Shown here: positions 11,415 to 24,073 of the stretch, one piece after another
Layout: each line of letters opens with the position of its first letter
How positions within the stretch are numbered: position 1 is the first letter of the stretch
Assembly (NCBI RefSeq): GCF_029962835.1
Contig: NC_080590.1
Span: forward strand, 65,812,501-65,876,500
Reading direction: 5' to 3'
DNA: 64,000 nucleotides
From: Magnolia sinica
Taxonomy: Eukaryota > Streptophyta > Magnoliopsida > Magnoliales > Magnoliaceae
The notes under the pieces: model-generated
What the model saw: only the letters and a program-made list of their open reading frames with translations
What the model was told of the DNA's origin: nothing
Database searches by the model: none
Program-made: the position numbers and the translations under genes

Positions 11415-14400
11415 TGTAAGACCCGTGTCCTAATCCGTACCATTCTGTTAGCTTCCGCGGTCCTTCCGGTCAAATTCCGGCAACCTTCGCACCGTATTCG
11501 GTGTTTGCGCACGATCCTAGGCCAGGTCCCGCGCACCGACGTCGGCTTGATCCGAAAGTTTTATCATAGCGACCGCGTCGTCGCCGCGGTTCCAGCGCCG
11601 TGACTTGCGCACCGAACCGATACCCAGACAAGAAGATGCCGATCTGCATTTATTCCGAAGAAACACCGCGCATTGCGGATTTCGAGGGAATCTCTACACA
11701 ATTAGTCCCACTAATTAACCATAAATGCAACCATACCTCAAAGTACTCCACCCATTCCCTCTTTTTCCAAAAGTCTACCATTCTTTCCACCTCACCATTC
11801 CTCTTTTTCTCATTTTCAACCTCAACCATCCCTCTTCTCCACCAATTTCAAACTAAACCATACCTCTCATCACTCCTTTCTTACAACCATCACTCCACCC
11901 ATCCCTCCATCCATTATTTCTATCTCTCCCTCTCATTCTCTAGCAATTTTTCCAAATCCCATGAGAAATTTCACTCATCCAACACTCCCTCTCAACTTCA
12001 AGTGTGGCCCACCCTCTCATCTCTAATCTCAACCATTCATCTTTCATCAACCTCCATTAAAAGTGAAGGTAAGGAGCTAAGGAGTCCAAGGGAGCAAGGA
12101 GAAGGAAGATAAGGTGGGTGATTTGCCATTATTTTAAACTTTAGGGCCCCCATATGTTGGTGGGACCCAATTAGATGTATGTGATTTAATCTAGAGAGCC
12201 CATAATGGCGGGGTTCCTCTATCTCACCGTATATCTCTCTCTTTCTTTCTTTGTGATGGTGTAGATCCCACCAATATGTGTTATATCTACCCGTCCATCT
12301 ACATCAGGCGGTGTGGCCCACTCTATTACAGGTGATGATCCACACCATCCACTATTTGGATGGGCACAATGCATTTTTTTTTATATATATGTGTATATAT
12401 ATGTTATATTTTATATAATATATAATATATATATATATATATAATATAAAATATATTATGTGTATATGTACATATATTGGTGGGCCACGTCCACGTGGGA
12501 CCCACCACGAGGCATGTTTTTATCCACAGCGTCCAGCGTCAGTGGACGCTGGACGGGCGAGCCCCCTTGTCTCTAAAAAAAAAAAGAAAAGGAAGGGAGA
12601 TGTGGGCCACTCATGCAGGCCCCACCTTGATGTTTCTATACAATCCAAACCATCCATTCTCTTCCTCAGGTCACTTAAGACGTTGAACCGAAAAATGAGA
12701 TTGATTTGGTTTTCTGGTGGGCCATGATATAGGAAACAGTGTTCCTACCCTTGATTGGCTCCCTAATGCTCCTGTACATCTGAAAAAGCTCAATATTGGA
12801 CTCTATGGGTTGGTATCAAGCCACAGAGACCAATGGATGGAGTGGATCTTACTGAAGCGGGGCCCGTCTATGAAAAACCGTAGAAAATCCATTTAAAAAA
12901 AAAAAAAAAACTAACAGCAGCAGCAACTGCTGCCTCTGACGCCAGGCGCAGGCGGACGAGGCAGGGCCTCACGGCCCAATTGCGGGCCCCACCTTGATGC
13001 ATTTCGATGATCGACACCGTGCATTTGCTGGGTCTCCATGAACCAGCCGTCCACCCCAAAAATCAGCAGTAAATGGAACTTAGGTGGGCCACACCATCTG
13101 AAATCATATGAAGACATGTCTAAACATATAAAAGCACTTGGTGGGGCCTACCTGAGTTTTGGATGCAAGTGAAACTTGATTTGGACCCTTAAAATTGTGG
13201 GACACACACAATGAATGGGCTGGATTGTGAATCACATCTCGGTGGGCCCCAAAACAAAAAAAAAACATATATAATAATAAAATTGTTTTTTTTAAAAAAG
13301 CAGCAACGCTGCTGCTGCTGAGTGACGAGCGGACGGATTGGCTGGGGGTCACGGCCCCAGCTGTGGGCCCCACCTTGATGCATATCTCCCATCCAAACCG
13401 TGCATTTGATGGGTCCCCACAAATCGTACGTCCAACTCAAAAATTAGCCTTTTACGGAACTTAGGTAGGCCACACCATCTAAAATCATGTGAAGACATGC
13501 CTAAAACATATAAAATCACTTGGTGGGGCCTACCCAAAAATTGAATGCGGCTGGAATCTTGGTATGGACCGTCCGTCAGGTGGGACTCACACAATGATTG
13601 GGCTGGATTTGTGAAACACATTTCAATGGGCCCCACATCCGCCCCAAGGTCCAATGACCTTATAACAGGTTGGACGCCAAATATCGCCACGGTGGGCTCC
13701 CTGCCTACGTGAACCCATCCACGGGTTAGGATGGAAATAAACATCATCGGTGGGCCTTTGGTCCACACCACCCTATCAACGGGGTGTGTGGAAAATAAAC
13801 AATACAGTGGGCCCTATCCAGGCCCACGTGACTTTATGAATAGATTGGATGAAAATAAACATTATGTTGGGCCTTAATTTAGGTGAAAAATAAACATTAT
13901 GTTGGGCCTTAATTTGGGTGAAAAATAAACATTATGTTGGACCTTAAGTTGGGTGGAAAATAAACATTATATTGGGCCTTAAGCTGGGTAGAAAATGAGC
14001 ATTTTGGTGGGCCCCACTTAGGTAAGTATTGTAAACCGCACCCTCTATTAGTGTGGGCTCCATCATAATGTATGTGTTTCATCCAACAGCCCAACTGTTT
14101 TGGAGATAATTTAAGGCCCATTATGTGAGGCCCATTGTGATGTATGCAGGCCCATGTGACTAGGACCATGTGGATGCATTTGTGGCCCGTCATTGAGGCC
14201 TACCTTGATATATGTATACGAGACCCATGCATGAGGCCCATTTGATGTATTAGAGGCCCAATGGGATGTACATGAGGCCCATTTCATGGTTTATGTGTTG
14301 ACCCTTATAGCGACAGTGCCTTGGGAGCAATGTTGGTTTGATGTCCACATTGAATGGATAATGTTGGTTAAATGTCCGCATTATAACTATCCCTAAGGCC

Positions 14401-15741
14401 CACTGATAGGCCCAAAATTATGGTAAGTAGGCCGTCTATGCCCATCTCCATTATACCTAGAACCCATCTCTTATTACATGTTTAATATAGATGCATGATT
14501 CATGATCATTCGCACCATATGTATGCCTGATGTGAGGAATGACCGATCATAGCATTTACCTTTGGATAGACTGTTTATGGGCTCCCTGATAGGCGGGGTT
14601 GCCTCATATAAGTGCATGGTATATTCAGGGCTGTTGCATGACTGATAGTATGATTCATGCACTTGCATTTGTGTGATTGTAGTTACTGTATGCCCTAGCG
14701 ACATCAGGGCCATAGCCTCCCCAGATACATCGTGGATGGCAGGATTGGAGACCGGAAATATTTGGTTCTAGCATACGGGCACCATAGATGTCCCTGGGTG
14801 AAAATCCCTAAACCCGATGGTACCAGAGGATGACTCCAATGTCGAGACCGAGTGGATATATGAGCGCACGAGGGCCGAATACCAGGAGGCCGCGTCTCCC
14901 ACTGTGTCGTGGTCGGTTGGAAAGGGGTGTGGCCTTACTCGCCCGAGGGTAGGGGGCAATACTAGGCTGAGTTTGACCAGCTCGCGAATGGGTCTGCTAT
15001 CGACGTGCCGGATAGGTATTGGCAGACTATTGGTCAGGCGGATAGTGAGGTTTCTTACGCTCACTTGGACTGTGCGGCTAGGAGAGCGACAGTGCCATTT
15101 GGAGTGTATTGGACCCCGGTGATTATCCAGAATGAGAACTGTACTAATACATGATGAGGATTGGCATGCTTGAGTTGCATCTCGCATCGCATGGCTGTGT
15201 TATGGCCGATAGTATTCATATCTTGCACCGCATAGCCTTGGTACGGCTGATTGCATTCATGTGCTCATCACCATGATTCTGCATCACTCTGACCTTATAT
15301 TTTAAGCACGTTTATATTGCGCACACACTTACACCACCCTCTAAGCTTTCCATAAGCTTATGCACGATTGATGCGTGGAGGTGACGCCAGGACGCAGTCG
15401 TAGCCATAGTCTCGCTGTAGTTGGAGCGTGCAGCCGAGCTTCCGGAGTTTTGTTTCTTTTATTACATTGTATTTTCCCCTTCCAGTCGCATTGTACTCAA
15501 AATGTTTTTGATCATAGTGGATTTTGTGGTGGTGTTCTTGTGCTTATTGTTTGTGGGTTATGCTTTTGTTATGCTCATTATGAATCAGACTAATGATTTG
15601 AAACCCTCCTTGTGGTATCCCAGGAGCGGAACCTGGTAAATGGGTGCCGGGATCCGAGAATGGGGTTCTACGGAGGCTGTCGGCGCCGGATTCGGCGATC
15701 GAGAATTTTGTGAGCCCGGTTTCCGAGTTCGGGGCGTGACA
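11415..15741 (+). mobile_element. Solo LTR of a Tekay/Del-type gypsy element, inverted and nested
   Basis: This 4327-bp block starts TGTAAGACCC and ends GGGGCGTGACA, the same termini as the surrounding element's LTR but in the opposite orientation. It is flanked by a perfect 5-bp duplication CCTAA (11410-11414 and 15742-15746). A complete LTR bounded by a target duplication without internal sequence is the product of LTR-LTR recombination. By eye the terminal ~250 bp are roughly three-quarters to four-fifths identical to the other LTR, so it is a related but distinct subfamily. No gene is visible inside. Confidence 0.92.
12905..13650. repeat. Tandem duplication of a ~381-bp unit inside the solo LTR
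   Basis: The phrase GGGCCCCACCTTGATGCAT near 12985 recurs near 13367, 381-382 bases later. The following 250 bases stay in register (GGTGGGGCCTAC at 13141 and at 13523). A more diverged partial third unit seems to lie upstream at about 12590-12720. Confidence 0.8.
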
Positions 15742-16330
15742 CCTAAGACGCCTCATTCATGGACAATCTAGGAAGACGGTGCAGGGGCCAAGTCACACGA
15801 ATCGTCTACGACTCCACCTGATGTCTGAGGATCCTGCTACTGCTCCTGCCGCTGCTGGGGTCCCGGTGGCAGATACTGCTATCGCTGCTGCTGCTGAGGA
15901 CGGGGACACCCGCTCCTACGATGCCCTATCCCACCACACCCAAAGCAAGCACAAGAGAACAGTCTGGGTGGCAGGGGCTGCCGAGGGTGGGGGCACTCCC
16001 AGAAGCAGTGCCCTGCCTCACTACATCTAAAGTATACACTTGAAGACTGACGTATAGGTGGTGTAAATGCTCGGAAGGACGGACGGTTCTTATGCCTCTA
16101 TGGCCGTTGACATCGGGGCAGCCGGGAGCTACCGGAGGGGGCCTTCCTCTTCCAGTCTCCTCTCTGAAGAATAACGGTCATTGCTTGCAATATCTGTTGT
16201 AGTTGGTCTGTACTTACGGACACTATCGGTACTGTGCTAGACTCGGATGGGGGTGTATACGTCTCTAGTGGGGGAACAGGAATCTCAGGCGGGGAAGCAG
16301 AAGTCCTTCGGGTCACTAGCTTGGGTGCAA
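15742..16330 (-). pseudogene. gag remnant of the Tekay-type element
   Basis: The minus strand after the primer site encodes a proline-rich start (16098-16316, with SASPPEIPVPPLETYTPP) and, near 15905-15950, a CCHC zinc knuckle of the form CFGCGGIGHRRSGC. These match the two ends of a Tekay-type gag. The fragment is broken and no protease, reverse transcriptase or integrase follows. Confidence 0.7.
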
Positions 16331-16521
16331 TGTCCTACAAGAAGGAACAAGGGTCTATTATCCTTGGCACTCTCGAATGCGCACACGATATGGAGCTATA
16401 TCAGGAAGTTTCTAAGTTATTCGAATTCAGGGATCTAATCATTATAAGTTCGCAACAATCATCGAGTGGAGGGTAGCTATCAGTAGATATGTGATGTTAT
16501 CCTCAGGTATTCCTAAGTTAT

Positions 16522-16533
16522 GTTCTGATACCA
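16522..16533 (-). other. Primer-binding site of the Tekay-type element (initiator tRNA-Met)
   Basis: The minus strand reads TGGTATCAGAAC five bases inside the LTR, matching the initiator tRNA-Met primer site TGGTATCAGAGC in 11 of 12 positions. Confidence 0.85.
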
Positions 16534-16538
16534 ACTTC

Positions 16539-17316
16539 TGTCACGCCCCAAATCCAGAAATCGGACTCACAGGAATCCCGATCGCCAAATCCGGTGCCGA
16601 CAGCCTCCGTAATGCCCCATTCTCGGCTCCCAGCGTCCATACGCCAAATTTCGATCATGGGATCCTATAAGGAGGATTTTTTAACGTACATTTATCTCGT
16701 AAGAAGCATAATCACAAGTTTACCCAAATCATAAAGGCAACATCATCATCACATATCTACTAATATAATCATTTGAATACAATGCTTGGACATGTAAATT
16801 TTTTGAGTTGCGTGGAATAGGTTTGAGAAATGGGAGAGAGAGGGTTGTAAAGAGAGAGATGGGTGATGGATATGGTGAGTGATGGGTGTAAGACCTTATT
16901 GACTTTTGAGGTATTTTATGTAAGAGGGGTATGGGTTGTGTAAGAAACTTTTGATTTTAGGGGTTGCTTGGGGAAGGGTGAGAGGTGATGTGTACTTGAC
17001 GTGTACTTGACATGATGGGATTGATTGATTGATGTGACAATTCTTTCGGAATTCGCACGCGCGGTGTTTTCCTCGCACCGAATGCGAACCCACATCTCCT
17101 GGCCTGGGTATCGCATTAGTGCACGAGACGTGGCATCGGAACCGCGATGACGGCATAGTCGCTAGGGTACAAGTCTCGAGTTGAGTCGACTCAGGTTGAC
17201 GGCGTGTGAATTAGGGTCACGCGCAAATGCCATTGAAGGGTCGAAGGTTGTCGAAATTCGACCGGGAAGACTGCAGAAGTCTACGGAACGGTACAGTTTA
17301 GGATATGGGTCTTACA
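16539..17316 (-). repeat. Short 5' LTR copy of the Tekay-type element
   Basis: It runs from TGTCACGCCCC to GGGTCTTACA but is only 778 bp, against 4647 bp for its partner. Its two ends match the two ends of the long copy closely, so it is a shortened version of the same LTR. Confidence 0.85.
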
Positions 17317-17978
17317 CCCTGATTGGTCGTTAGGCACTAGGTTTAGTCACTGTAGTTTGAGTCATAAGTGCACAACTAGTCCTAGTTCTAGTCGTCATTG
17401 TTCTTACGACCAGTTGAGCAGACTCCAGGACTGGTCGTGGCTCAAAAAAATTTCTAAAAAATTGCAACGAACTTAAGACTAGTCCTGAAATTTCTTGGAC
17501 TGGTCGAGCCAGTTTTAAGACTGGTCAAACAAGGTTCAGGACTAGTCTTAAAACAGTCTAAATATATGTAATGTAATTCAATTTGAATTATGTATACAAA
17601 ATGACCTACCCTAAGGTCAATCTAAGGTCTTACATACCTTAAGTGTGAAGTATGAACATTGACACTTCATTTCTTTAGATAATCGTTGACAATTGAAGAT
17701 TGTGAAGCTTGAGATCTCTATACTTGATGTAGCATTGAACTTGAGATCTTCTAGAGCTTGAATTACACTTCATCTTGAGTTGTACACTAACTTGAGTCTT
17801 TGAATAAGATCACTTCTTTTGTTGTAGCTTGTGCTTGCATTACTTGAAATGATTTGAAGTAGTTCTTCGTTCTTGACTTCAAGCAAAGTGTTTAGAGAGG
17901 TGATGCAATGTCTTGAACAGCTATACAAATGAGCTACACAAGACATAGATTGAGGTTTTGGCACCACAAATTTTGACA
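17317..17978 (-). repeat. copia LTR, second half
   Basis: This continues the LTR interrupted at 6588 and ends TTTTGACA, the complement of the usual TG start. It carries further CGACTGGTC/CTAGTC motifs (17320-17545). Open frames here are not coding. Confidence 0.85.
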
Positions 17979-18608
17979 ACTAATGGAGCATAAAACCATA
18001 GCACTTATAGAAACTTGTGTTGTTTTTTTATATGATGTAGATGAATGATTTTTTATGACAATTTTTTGAATGAATGGTATGTTCATTGGGAGATGGCACG
18101 TTCGCATGCGTTGATTATCGTGATGGTTCTTTAAAGTTAGTAATTAACGACCGACCCCTTAAAATGCCAACCCCCCTCCCCCCCCCCCCCCAAACAAATG
18201 GCATGCTCCTTGGTCATTTTTGTAGATTTGTTATTACGTGATGAGCCAACCCCTTTCTTAGGGAATCGGGACGTCTTCAGGATTTTCCCTTACATAGAAG
18301 GGGATCCCTTGGTAGATTTCCATGGGTTTAACATCCCGACCCCTTCTTTAAGGGATCGGTCTGTTAAGTTTACCTCTGCTTTGAGAGATCATTTTTTCCG
18401 TTTGTAGATTGTACAAGTAGATGATGTAGAAAAAGAGGAACTTTTATTAGAGGCCTTAAGAGGCTAGTAGCTTTGAGCAGTACATTTATTAAGGGCCTTT
18501 GATGGCCAGTAGATCCTCACGGATAGTAAATCTTCAGATGTTTGACATTTCAGGGGTGGAGGAGTTGGCGCCTTTCGAGGTCCTCTAAGTGGTAGGAGCT
18601 TGGTGGGG

Positions 18609-19653
18609 TCAATCTGACCACACGGTAAGGCCCCTCCCAATTAGGCCGGAGTGTCCCAGTCCCCGGTTCTGCCGTATTTTGGAAGACGCGGTGGAGGACC
18701 AAGTCCCCTCACCGGAACCGCCTTGTCTTAACCCTTGAGTTGTAGAATTGGACCACTTGATGATGCCTAGCAGCAACTCGGAGTTGGGCGATATCTCTAG
18801 CTTCTTTGAGCAAGTCGAGGCTTGCTGCAACCTGCTCTGCATTCTGATCTTCCTGGTAGTTTCTGACCCGAACCGTTGAGAGGCTGATCTCAATTGGGAC
18901 GATCGCCTCTGAGCCATAAGACAGCGAAAAGGGTGTCTCCCAAGTAGACGACTAGGCCGTGGTCTGGTAGGTTCATAGGACAAATGGGAGCTCCTCAGCC
19001 TAGTTGCCTTTCGCTTTCTCCAATTTCGTCTTAAGATGGTGTTTGATGACTTTGTTTACGACTTCTACTTGCCCGTTGGACTGAGGATGCCGAGGCGAAG
19101 AATAGGCGTTCGAGATGCCGAGCCCCCTGCACATGCTCCGGAACATATCATTGTCGAACTGCTTACCGTTGTTAGAAAAGATGGTGTGCGGGATTCTGAA
19201 CCGACAGATAATATTCTTCCAGACGAAGTCGATCACCTTCTGTTCGATGATCTTGGCCACGTGCTCGGCCGCGGCCCATTTAGTAAAGTAATTGACCGCG
19301 ACAATAGCAAACTTCACCTGTCCTTTCCCTATAGGCAGTGGTCTAATGATGTTGATCCCCCACTGAGCGAACGGGCATGACCCACTCATGGGGGTTATTT
19401 CTTCTGCGAGCTGCCTCAGTATTGCTGCGAACTGCTGACATTTGTTGCACCTTTGAATATAATCTCTCGAGTCCTCTCGGATGGTCGGCCAAAAGTACCC
19501 CTGGCAGAGTATCTTCAAAGCTAAGGCTCGGCCACCGGAATGATTACTGCAGATGCCCTCGTGGACTTCTCGTATCACGTAGTTTGTTTCCTCAGGTCGG
19601 AGGCATTTGAGGTAGGGCTGTGAGCACCCCTTCTTGTATAAGACCCCATCCAA
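18609..19653 (-). pseudogene. gypsy (Tat) integrase remnant
   Basis: The minus-strand frame shows the HHCC zinc domain (VHEGICSNHSGGRAL ... CNKCQQF, about 19430-19570). The integrase core follows with SPRHPQSNGQVEVVNK (about 19050-19110). The region to 18609 carries the integrase C-terminal tail. It is a broken part of the Tat-type element. Confidence 0.88.
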
Positions 19654-20025
19654 GATAATATATCTAGCGGCTCTGATCTTCAGGCATCGAGCATCCAGTT
19701 TGTCCTAGGGGACCTCACTAGATACAAGGTAGTCGTAGATTGGGTCCATCCAACTTGGGGTAGTTTCAACTAGGTTAACCACTTCCTGATCCGTTCGGTC
19801 AATGCTCGGGCTTTCCATAAATTCTACCGGAATGATCCGAGGAATCTTTCCTTCCGTGGCCGAGGCTAACCTTGCGAGGGCGTTGGCCTAAGAATTTCCC
19901 ACCCTAGGGATCTGATTGATAGTGCAACTCTAGAATCTTTCTATTAATTTTCTGGCCTCAGCCATGTAGGCCACCATCCTGGTTTCCTTGGCTTCATATT
20001 CGGTAGAGATATGGTTTACTACAAG

Positions 20026-20420
20026 TTAGGAATCACATTGCACTTCAAGGGACTGAACCCCTAGACTGGCCGCTAGTCTGAGTCCTACCAGCAGGGCCTT
20101 GCACTCTGCCTCGTTATTGGATGCTCTAAAACCAAGCCTAATGGCGTACTGTATAGTCGTAGAATCTGGCACGACCAGGACAATTCCTACCCTAGCGCGC
20201 TTGGCATTTGAAGACTCGTCGACGTAAAGGACCCACCTCTGTCCTGACTTCGTATCCCTGATAGGCGAGGGAATAGGCGGAGTCGCGACAGCTACTTTTG
20301 CTATAAGATCGGCACTGGGGATGGTAAACTTGGCTATAAAATCAGTCACAGCTTAGCCTTTGATTGCAGTCCTCAGACGATATTGAATGTCAAACTCCCC
20401 GAGCTTTATCGCCTATTTCG
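20026..20420 (-). pseudogene. archaeal-type RNase H remnant of the Tat element
   Basis: WVLYVDESSNAKRARVGIVL and LGFRASNNEAECKALLVGL (about 20060-20260) match the additional RNase H domain (LYVDGASN, NNEAEYEAL in family members) that is peculiar to Tat-clade gypsy elements. The gene is degraded. Confidence 0.88.
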
Positions 20421-20943
20421 TCAATCGACTTGAGATGTTTGGCTTCCGGAGAACTTGCCTGAGATGAGAGTCATTCAAGATGATGATGGTATGTGCCTGG
20501 AAAAACGGACGCAACCTCTATGCTGAGAAGACCAAGTTTAGTGTCAGCTTCTCCATGCTTGGGTATCTGGTTTTGATGGGTACCATTGCTTTGCTTGTGT
20601 AGTAGACAGGATGCTGCTTGCCTCCTGCTTCCCTGATGCGTCAGAACTGACAGCCAATGTAGAGATAGCTAGGTATAAGAGTAGGGACTCGCCCTCTTCC
20701 GGTTTCAACAGCAAGGGAGGCAAACCCAGGTATTTCTTCAGCTATTAAAACACTTGCTTGCATTCAGAGGTCCACTCGGTTTTCTTGTGACCTTTTAGTT
20801 GTTGGAAGAAGGGGAGACATTTGTCTGTTGCTCTAGAGATAAATCGACCGAGCGCTGCTACTCGGCAGTCAGACACTGGATCTCCGAGGCGAGCTCATGT
20901 CGAGCAGTGCTTTTATCTTCTCAGGATTTGCCTCAATACCTCT

Positions 20944-21620
20944 CTAGCTAACTTGAAACCCAAGGAACTTGCCCAAGCTAACTCCTAAGACATACTTGGC
21001 CGGGTTTAGCTTTATGCGGTACTCCCAGAGGATTGAAAATGTCACCCCGATGTCTGCGAGGTGGTCGGATGCTCTGATGCTCTTGACAAGCATATCAGCA
21101 ATGTAAACTTCCATTATTTGATCGATCTGTTTTGAAAACATCTGGTTCATCAATCTCTGGTACGTCGCTCCAGCATTCTTCAAGTCAAAAGGCATGACCC
21201 GGTAATAATAGAGCCCTTTGTCGGTGACAAAGGTAGTCTTCTGCATGTTTGGGGGATGCATCAGGATTTGATTGTATCCGGAATAGGCATCTAGGAGGGA
21301 GATTCGTTCGTGCCTAGCCATGCTGTCCACCAGCTGATCGATTCGAGGTAAGGGAAAGTTATCCTTAGGATAAGCTTTGTTCAAGTCCAAGTAATCGACA
21401 CACACTTCTGCTCGATTTCTTTACTAGGACCACGTTGACGATCTGGTTTGGATAATGTATTTCTTTGATGAAGCTAACGCTAAGGAGCTTAGAAACTTCA
21501 TCGGCTATGGCTGCGTACCTTTCGGCATTGAACGCTCTCCTCTTCTGTTTTACTGGTTTGTGATTCAGATCCATGTTCAGTCTATGGATTATAACATCTG
21601 GAGAGATTCCCGGCATATCC
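20944..21620 (-). pseudogene. gypsy (Tat) reverse transcriptase remnant
   Basis: The minus strand encodes YLDLNKAYPKDNFPLPRIDQ, GYNQILMHP and YYYRVMPFDLKNAGATYQR, the conserved fingers and palm motifs of Ty3/gypsy reverse transcriptase. An upstream part (LNMDLNHKPVKQKRR) gives the linker from protease. Broken fossil. Confidence 0.9.
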
Positions 21621-21810
21621 TCATGCGACCATGCGAAGACGTCCTTGTGCTGTTATAGAAAAGTCAGTATCTTAGATCTTTGCTCAGAATTCAGTGAAGA
21701 CCCCAAGTTGAACAGTTTTGCTCGGGTCGGCTTTCTCAATTGGGACAGTCTCTAAGTCCTCGGGGGGTCTCCTGTGGCATCGAGGACGTTGATGGTGAGG
21801 GCTTACTTCA

Positions 21811-22455
21811 CTAACCCTTTTCTCTCACAGCTATCACATAACATCTCCAAGCTTCACGTTGGTCCCCTCGGAGGTATCTAACCCCACCTTTGGCGGGGAA
21901 CTTCATCATCAGATGGTATGTGGACATGACCACCCTCATTACATTAAGTGAAGGCCTACCCAGAATGACGTTGTGCACTGATGGCACGTTGACAACAAGA
22001 AAGTCCACTAGAAGTGTGACTTGATGCTGTCCTTCTCTTGCCGTTACAGGGAGGGTGATGACTCTCTCAGAAATCACCCTATCTCTGGCAAAGTCGTGTA
22101 GAGGGGTTTTCACATGTCGGAGACATTACCTTTTGATCCCCATCTTCTCGAATGCTTCGGAGTAGATGACATCGTCCGAGCTCCCAATGTCCACCAAAAT
22201 ACAGTAAACCTTGTGGTTGGCTATCGTCATAGCCACCATGATGGCATCGTTGTGTGGGTGCTGGATTTCGTGCGCGTCATCCTCTTTGAAAGTTAGAATG
22301 CAGGGGCTAACTCGGAGTTCTTTCTTCAGCCTCTCGGCCAAATGGATGTAGTGCTCAGGGTCTGAACTCTGAGTGTGGGCTTTGCGGGCCCTGTTCGAAT
22401 CACCTCCATTGAATGAGCCACCATAAATAATAAAGATCTCAGCAGGTTCTTCCAC
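21811..22455 (-). pseudogene. gypsy (Tat) protease region remnant
   Basis: Minus-strand frames include VYCILVDIGSSDDVIY (the aspartic protease D-x-G-S-S region, about 22155-22205) and VNVPSVHNVILGRPSLNVMR (about 21945-22010), which is the second conserved block of Ty3/gypsy proteases. Degraded. Confidence 0.85.
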
Positions 22456-22654
22456 AGCCTTGCTCGGTCGTTCTTCTTTCCGAGCTGACTTCTCTTCCTT
22501 GGTGTATCGTCACAGATGACCCCTATAATAAGGGTCTTGATCTCGTCCTTAAGATCCACACAGTCGCTCGTATTGTGACCGTGGTCACGATGAAACCAGC
22601 AGTACTTGCGCTCATCTCGGTTCTCTAAGTTGGTCTTCATGTAAACTAGCCAGT

Positions 22655-24015
22655 TTAGGTGTTTCTGGCCCCTGATGTCCAACAGGATCTGCTTAGGAGA
22701 TGTATTGAGGGGAGCATAGGAACGGAATTTGCTCTTAGGCTTCCTACTAGGTCAGCGATCATGAGTGGCGCGATCGTCAGGCCACTTGCTGGATGATTGA
22801 GGCTCTTCGTTCCTCGGCTTCTTCTCCTTGGACGATTGCTCAGTAGCTTGTATGTTCCTGTGAGAGTTAGAGAATTCCTCGGCATTGGTGTATTTCTGAG
22901 CTCTAGTGATGAGCTTAGCCAACGTGGTCGGTGGATTCTTTCCAATCGAGAAGGTGAACTTTCCCTCTTTGAGTCCACTGAACATGGTCGAGAGTGCCAT
23001 TTTGTCATCATAATCCTCAATTAACAATACCTCCTCGTTGAAGCGGGCAATGTAGTCTTTTAGTGGCTCCTTGTTCCCCTGCTTGAGGGTAAACAAATGG
23101 GTAGCTGGCTTTCAACTCTTCTTACCAGAGATGAACTGGGTAAGGAACAATTTGCTGAGCTCTGTGAAGGAACCGACTAATTTTGGTTTAAGTTATAAAT
23201 ACTAGCTCCGAGCAGATCTGGAGAGGGTTATCGAGAAGGCTTGACACATCATGGCATCCGTGGCTGACTGGATCTACATCCACGAATGATATGATTCCAC
23301 ATGTTCAGAGGGGTCTCCGGATCCAAAGAATTGGATGACGGGAGGCATCCTGAACCTTGATGGCATCACCTCGTTCATGCTTTCTGAGGTGAAAGGAGGC
23401 TCGGTCTCGTCCATCATCATCTGGATTGTAGTTGGAACGGATGCAGATTGTTGGTTCCTCTAAAATACCTTAAACTGGTCTCGAAGTTCCTTAAACTATA
23501 CGTCCAAAGGATTCTGATCCTTAGCTACTGTTTCTTGGAAAGCACCTACCACCTCAGATGCTCTGCCCTATCTACTCCTCTCCAGTCGATGGTGGAGGTC
23601 GGTGGGGGCCAGAGTCGAAGTGGCAGACACGTAGGATTGTTCGGCATCCTAAGCGGGTGATGGGATTCGGGCGGATCACTCTTGGGGCATGACAATGTGC
23701 GCAGGTCAGGAGCTCATGTGGACTGCACTTAGGAGCCTCTGGCCCAGGAACTGACTTGCTGCGGTCGTCCCTCGGGCGCTGGGGTGGCTTCCACCAAGTT
23801 CATTGGTGGCTGATGATTCTGTTGCACCTTCATTTGGTTGATTTCGTCCTTCAACATCTGGACTTCATTTTGCAATACCTTCTGTTTCCCTCCTTTGCTC
23901 TGAGTCCATTAGGATGGCCCTCTCAGAGCTGACTTGGTGTGTAGCAATGAAGAAGATTGGTGTTACCCACTAGGTTCAGGCTCCACTGTTATCGCCTTTT
24001 TCTTTCCTCTTGCCA
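22655..24015 (-). pseudogene. gypsy (Tat) gag remnant
   Basis: The gag opens near 24015 with MARGKKKAITVEPEP. The capsid-like part lies at about 22752-23096 (FTLKQGNKEPLKDYIARFNE and GLKEGKFTFSIGKNPPTTLA), typical of retrotransposon gag (PF03732 type). A cysteine/histidine segment (CWFHRDHGHNTSDC, about 22560-22605) matches the Tat gag C-terminus. Broken. Confidence 0.85.
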
Positions 24016-24073
24016 TTTCCGGTGAAACCTTCTAGCTTTTTCATTTGCGTTTCCCATAGACAACACCAAAAAA

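Larger units (their letters stand above)
6589..17316 (-). mobile_element. Long-LTR Ty3/gypsy element (Tekay/Del type), broken, lacks pol
   Basis: The element is flanked by CCATG (6584-6588) and CCCTG (17317-17321), a near-matching 5-bp duplication inside the copia LTR. Both ends carry the same LTR termini (TGTCACGCCCC and GGGTCTTACA). The primer-binding site (16522-16533) and polypurine tract (11236-11247) put it on the minus strand. The sequence GAGGACAAAATTTC before the polypurine tract is characteristic of Tekay/Del chromoviruses. The internal region outside a nested solo LTR is only about 1 kb, with a gag remnant and no recognisable pol, so the element is broken or non-autonomous. The LTRs differ by several percent where comparable, so it is older than the Athila element. 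Confidence 0.85.
1..17978 (-). mobile_element. Ty1/copia retrotransposon (SIRE/Maximus-like), broken, runs off left edge
   Basis: A copia element on the minus strand. Reading right to left it has an LTR ending at 5403, a primer-binding site, gag, protease, integrase, reverse transcriptase and RNase H. The order integrase before reverse transcriptase defines copia. The gag carries a CCHC knuckle and a coiled-coil-rich tail, which together with the long LTR (about 1.84 kb without its insertion) suggests the SIRE/Maximus group; that lineage call is tentative. Pol ends near 546 and the far LTR lies outside the window. The coding region is old and broken, with well over ten breaks. The right LTR was later split by a gypsy element at 6589-17316. 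The element sits inside the Tat gypsy element that resumes at 17979. Confidence 0.9.
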
